64,000 bases of DNA from CAMLHU01 sp049680185 (lineage in GTDB: Bacteria > Gemmatimonadota > Gemmatimonadetes > Gemmatimonadales > GWC2-71-9): positions 1-64,000 of the forward strand of contig JBAUHI010000005.1 of assembly GCA_049680185.1 (NCBI GenBank), written 5' to 3'. The first letter of the stretch is position 1, and each line of letters begins with the position of its first letter. The notes beneath the pieces are model-generated. The model was not told the origin of the DNA, searched no databases, and saw only the letters and a list, made by a program, of their open reading frames with translations. This document shows positions 62,287 through 64,000 of the stretch, piece by piece. The position numbers and the translations under genes were made by a program.

Positions 62287-63221
62287 CCGCCACGTTCACC
62301 CGAAGCGAGATCCCCAACCCCGCCACCACGCCCGGCGACCCCCGGATCGGCCACCTGCTGGGCGGGCACGTGAACGGCAGCTCCAAGCCGCGGGCGGTGA
62401 TCATCGGGTTCCCGTCGGATGAGGGCGTGCACCGCAACGGCGGGCGGGTCGGCGCGGCGGGGGCACCGACGGAGATCCGCCGGTGGCTCTACCGGCTCAC
62501 ACCGGACGCACAAAATCACGAGAGCTTCTGTGAGCTGGTCGAGCGCACCCTCGACCTGGGCGACCTGGCCTGTTCCGACGATGTGGGCCAGGACCAGGCG
62601 GCGCTGGCCGAGGTGCTGGCGCCGTATCTCGCCGACGGGATCTTCCCGATCATCCTGGGCGGCGGGCACGAGACCAGCTTCGGACACTTCCTTGGCTATG
62701 TCGGCAGCGATCGCACGCTGGACGTGATCAACTGGGACGCCCATCCCGACGTGCGAAAGCTGCTCGACGACAAGGGCCATTCGGGATCGCCGTTCCGGGA
62801 GGCGCTGCTCCATCCGTCGGGTGCGTGTCGGCGCTACACCGTAGCGGGCTTGCTGCCGCAGTCGGTCGCCGCGAGCCACCTCAACTTCCTGGATGACAAC
62901 CGCGGGCGATGGATCTGGGGCGCCGACCTCACCTCGGCCACCATCAACGCGCTCTACGCCGAGTCCGATGGTCCGGTGATGGCGTCGTTCGACATCGACG
63001 CAGTGGACCAGACCGCCGCACCAGGAGTGAGCGCACCCTCGGTGGGCGGGATGGCAGCTGGCCTCTGGCTCCACGCGGCGTACCAGGCGGGGCGGAGCCC
63101 CAAGGTGACGTCCGTGGACCTGGTGGAATGCAACCCGGTGCACGACGTCGATGGGCGCACCGCGCGGCTGGCGGCGGTGACCGTGTGGCAGGTGCTGCGG
63201 GGGCTGGCGGAGCGAGAGTGA
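62283..63221 (+). CDS. hutG: Formimidoylglutamase
   Basis: A 312-residue arginase/ureohydrolase-fold enzyme. Mn2+ ligands: GGGHETSFGH, NWDAHPDVR and SFDIDAVDQTAAPG. In the hut context it splits formiminoglutamate to glutamate and formamide. The GTG start overlaps the hutI stop. The TGA lies inside a small inverted repeat. Confidence 0.92.
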   Translation: MTATFTRSEIPNPATTPGDPRIGHLLGGHVNGSSKPRAVIIGFPSDEGVHRNGGRVGAAGAPTEIRRWLYRLTPDAQNHESFCELVERTLDLGDLACSDDVGQDQAALAEVLAPYLADGIFPIILGGGHETSFGHFLGYVGSDRTLDVINWDAHPDVRKLLDDKGHSGSPFREALLHPSGACRRYTVAGLLPQSVAASHLNFLDDNRGRWIWGADLTSATINALYAESDGPVMASFDIDAVDQTAAPGVSAPSVGGMAAGLWLHAAYQAGRSPKVTSVDLVECNPVHDVDGRTARLAAVTVWQVLRGLAERE

Positions 63222-63275
63222 GGTGAGACCTCACCCCCCGACCCCCTCTCCCTTACGGGCGAGGTGGGGACGCCG
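63218..63275. repeat. Palindrome and CCTCACCCC-type intergenic repeat
   Basis: GTGAGGT (63218-63224) and ACCTCAC (63228-63234) form a tight hairpin around GAG, with the hutG TGA in the stem. CCCCCCGACCCCCTCTCCC follows; such C-rich strings flank genes in many GC-rich genomes. It may act as terminator. Confidence 0.6.
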
Positions 63276-63300
63276 AGAGGTGCATGATCATCGCCCGGTC

Positions 63301-64000
63301 GTGATCCGGAGGATGGCTGCGGCGGTGGCGCTCGCCTCGATCTGTGCGACTTCGGGGGTCGCCCAGCAGGTCGTGACCATCCCGGCGGGTGCACGGATCC
63401 CGATGCGGTTCCTGGAGGCCGTGCAAGGCGGTCGAGACTCGATCGGCTCGACGATCATGGTCCAGACGATGGGCGCGGTGGTGGTGGATGGCTGCGTCAT
63501 ACTACGCCCCTACGCCCTGGTGGAAGGCCGGGTGGCGGAACCCAAACATCACGGGCACCTGCGCCTCCTGTTCGACTCGCTTGCGCTGGGCGGGACCTGG
63601 CATCCGATCACGGCGCGTCTCGACTCGTTGGAGTTCTCCCCACGCGCCGTGAATGACTCCGGCGTGGTGACGACCAACGATCGCCGGATCGTCAAAATGG
63701 GACGGTCGCTCATTCCGCTGGGCGTCGCGGCGGCGGCCGAGGTGCTCGTGGTGCCGGCCGCGCTGGTGAGCGGATATGCGCTCATCCGCCGACGTCAGCC
63801 TGCGAAGATCCTTGCCGGCGAGATGGGACGACTGCGGTTCACCGCGCCATTCACCCTCCACATGCCGGTCGGATGCACCCCGGTCGATCCGTTCCCTTCG
63901 CTCGCGACCGCTCCCTCGTTGCCCACGTTCGGGCCCTGGACCACCGACCGCACCGGGGACCGCCCTGGCGACCCGATCAACCTCCTCGTCCTCGGCAGCG
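63301..64000 (+). CDS. Secreted protein, possibly with an LssY_C-like end (partial)
   Basis: The frame opens at GTG 63301 (or ATG 63313) and is still open at the right edge, giving 233 visible codons. A signal peptide (AAAVALASICATSGVAQQ) precedes a beta-rich stretch (VTIPAGARIPMRFLEAV) like the opening of periplasmic or envelope proteins, then one hydrophobic segment (PLGVAAAAEVLVVPAALVSGYA). The last residues DPINLLVLGS recall the start of the LssY C-terminal domain; that is a weak likeness. Function unknown. Confidence 0.7.
   Translation, partial: MIRRMAAAVALASICATSGVAQQVVTIPAGARIPMRFLEAVQGGRDSIGSTIMVQTMGAVVVDGCVILRPYALVEGRVAEPKHHGHLRLLFDSLALGGTWHPITARLDSLEFSPRAVNDSGVVTTNDRRIVKMGRSLIPLGVAAAAEVLVVPAALVSGYALIRRRQPAKILAGEMGRLRFTAPFTLHMPVGCTPVDPFPSLATAPSLPTFGPWTTDRTGDRPGDPINLLVLGS

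Noticed and set aside
59031..63221. Complete hut operon
   Set aside because: hutU, hutI and hutG are present but no hutH (histidase, ASG active site) can be found in the window.

Overview
The window is a compact, GC-rich bacterial chromosome segment with Gram-negative features: a porin-like outer-membrane protein, lipoproteins and periplasmic proteases. The gene content fits Gemmatimonadota or a close relative. The pointers are a PadR regulator paired with an ADOP-type orphan MacB/FtsX permease, many GTG starts, and intergenic regions full of 7-8 bp tandem repeats. This placement is an inference from gene content only. There are no phage, transposase, integrase or CRISPR genes; it reads as core genome with unusual intergenic DNA.

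Layout. 1-13,000: an FHA protein (cut by the left edge), an ABC exporter with a flippase-like membrane protein, then a DNA-repair cluster (uvrA; an Ogt-AlkA fusion; an Fpg/Nei glycosylase) that also contains a PLP decarboxylase and an LTA-synthase-like sulfatase, then tRNA-Asn. 13,000-19,600: holB-moaC, two lytic transglycosylases sharing one terminator, three small unknown genes, ilvE and tRNA-Lys. 19,600-25,250: PadR-ADOP permease and an M1 peptidase. 25,500-29,400: the classic ffh-rpsP-rimM-trmD-rplS-rnhB operon (no khpA). 29,400-34,600: antiporter, metalloprotease-like lipoprotein, prepilin peptidase, SpoU methyltransferase and thiD.

34,600-41,700 is a purine-nucleoside scavenging operon read leftwards: a tandem-duplicated periplasmic 5'-nucleotidase, a small beta-grasp-like protein, adenosine deaminase, a CNT nucleoside transporter and purine nucleoside phosphorylase. 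Divergent from it is a full phosphate regulon: arsR-like regulator-phoB-phoR, porin-pstS, and pstCAB-phoU-ppx. Direct repeats with an 11-bp period, which look like this lineage's Pho boxes, precede the porin and pstC. The two blocks together take phosphate from nucleotides and recycle the nucleosides; deoC with a two-domain ALDH16-type dehydrogenase (51,500-55,000) would finish the deoxyribose branch.

55,000-64,000: dnaK and an HtrA protease, which share an 11-bp upstream motif at nearly the same distance from their start codons, then hutU-hutI-hutG for histidine breakdown, and a secreted protein cut by the right edge.

The strongest unexplained signals are (1) about ten intergenic loci made of different heptamer or octamer tandem repeats, often as inverted pairs, that repeatedly contain the stop codons of neighbouring genes and in one case lie inside a coding region; (2) -10-like hexamers only 5-9 nt before the start codon of at least seven genes, suggesting common leaderless transcripts; (3) the shared dnaK/htrA element; and (4) the 11-bp-period Pho boxes together with a metal-site-less ArsR co-transcribed with phoBR.
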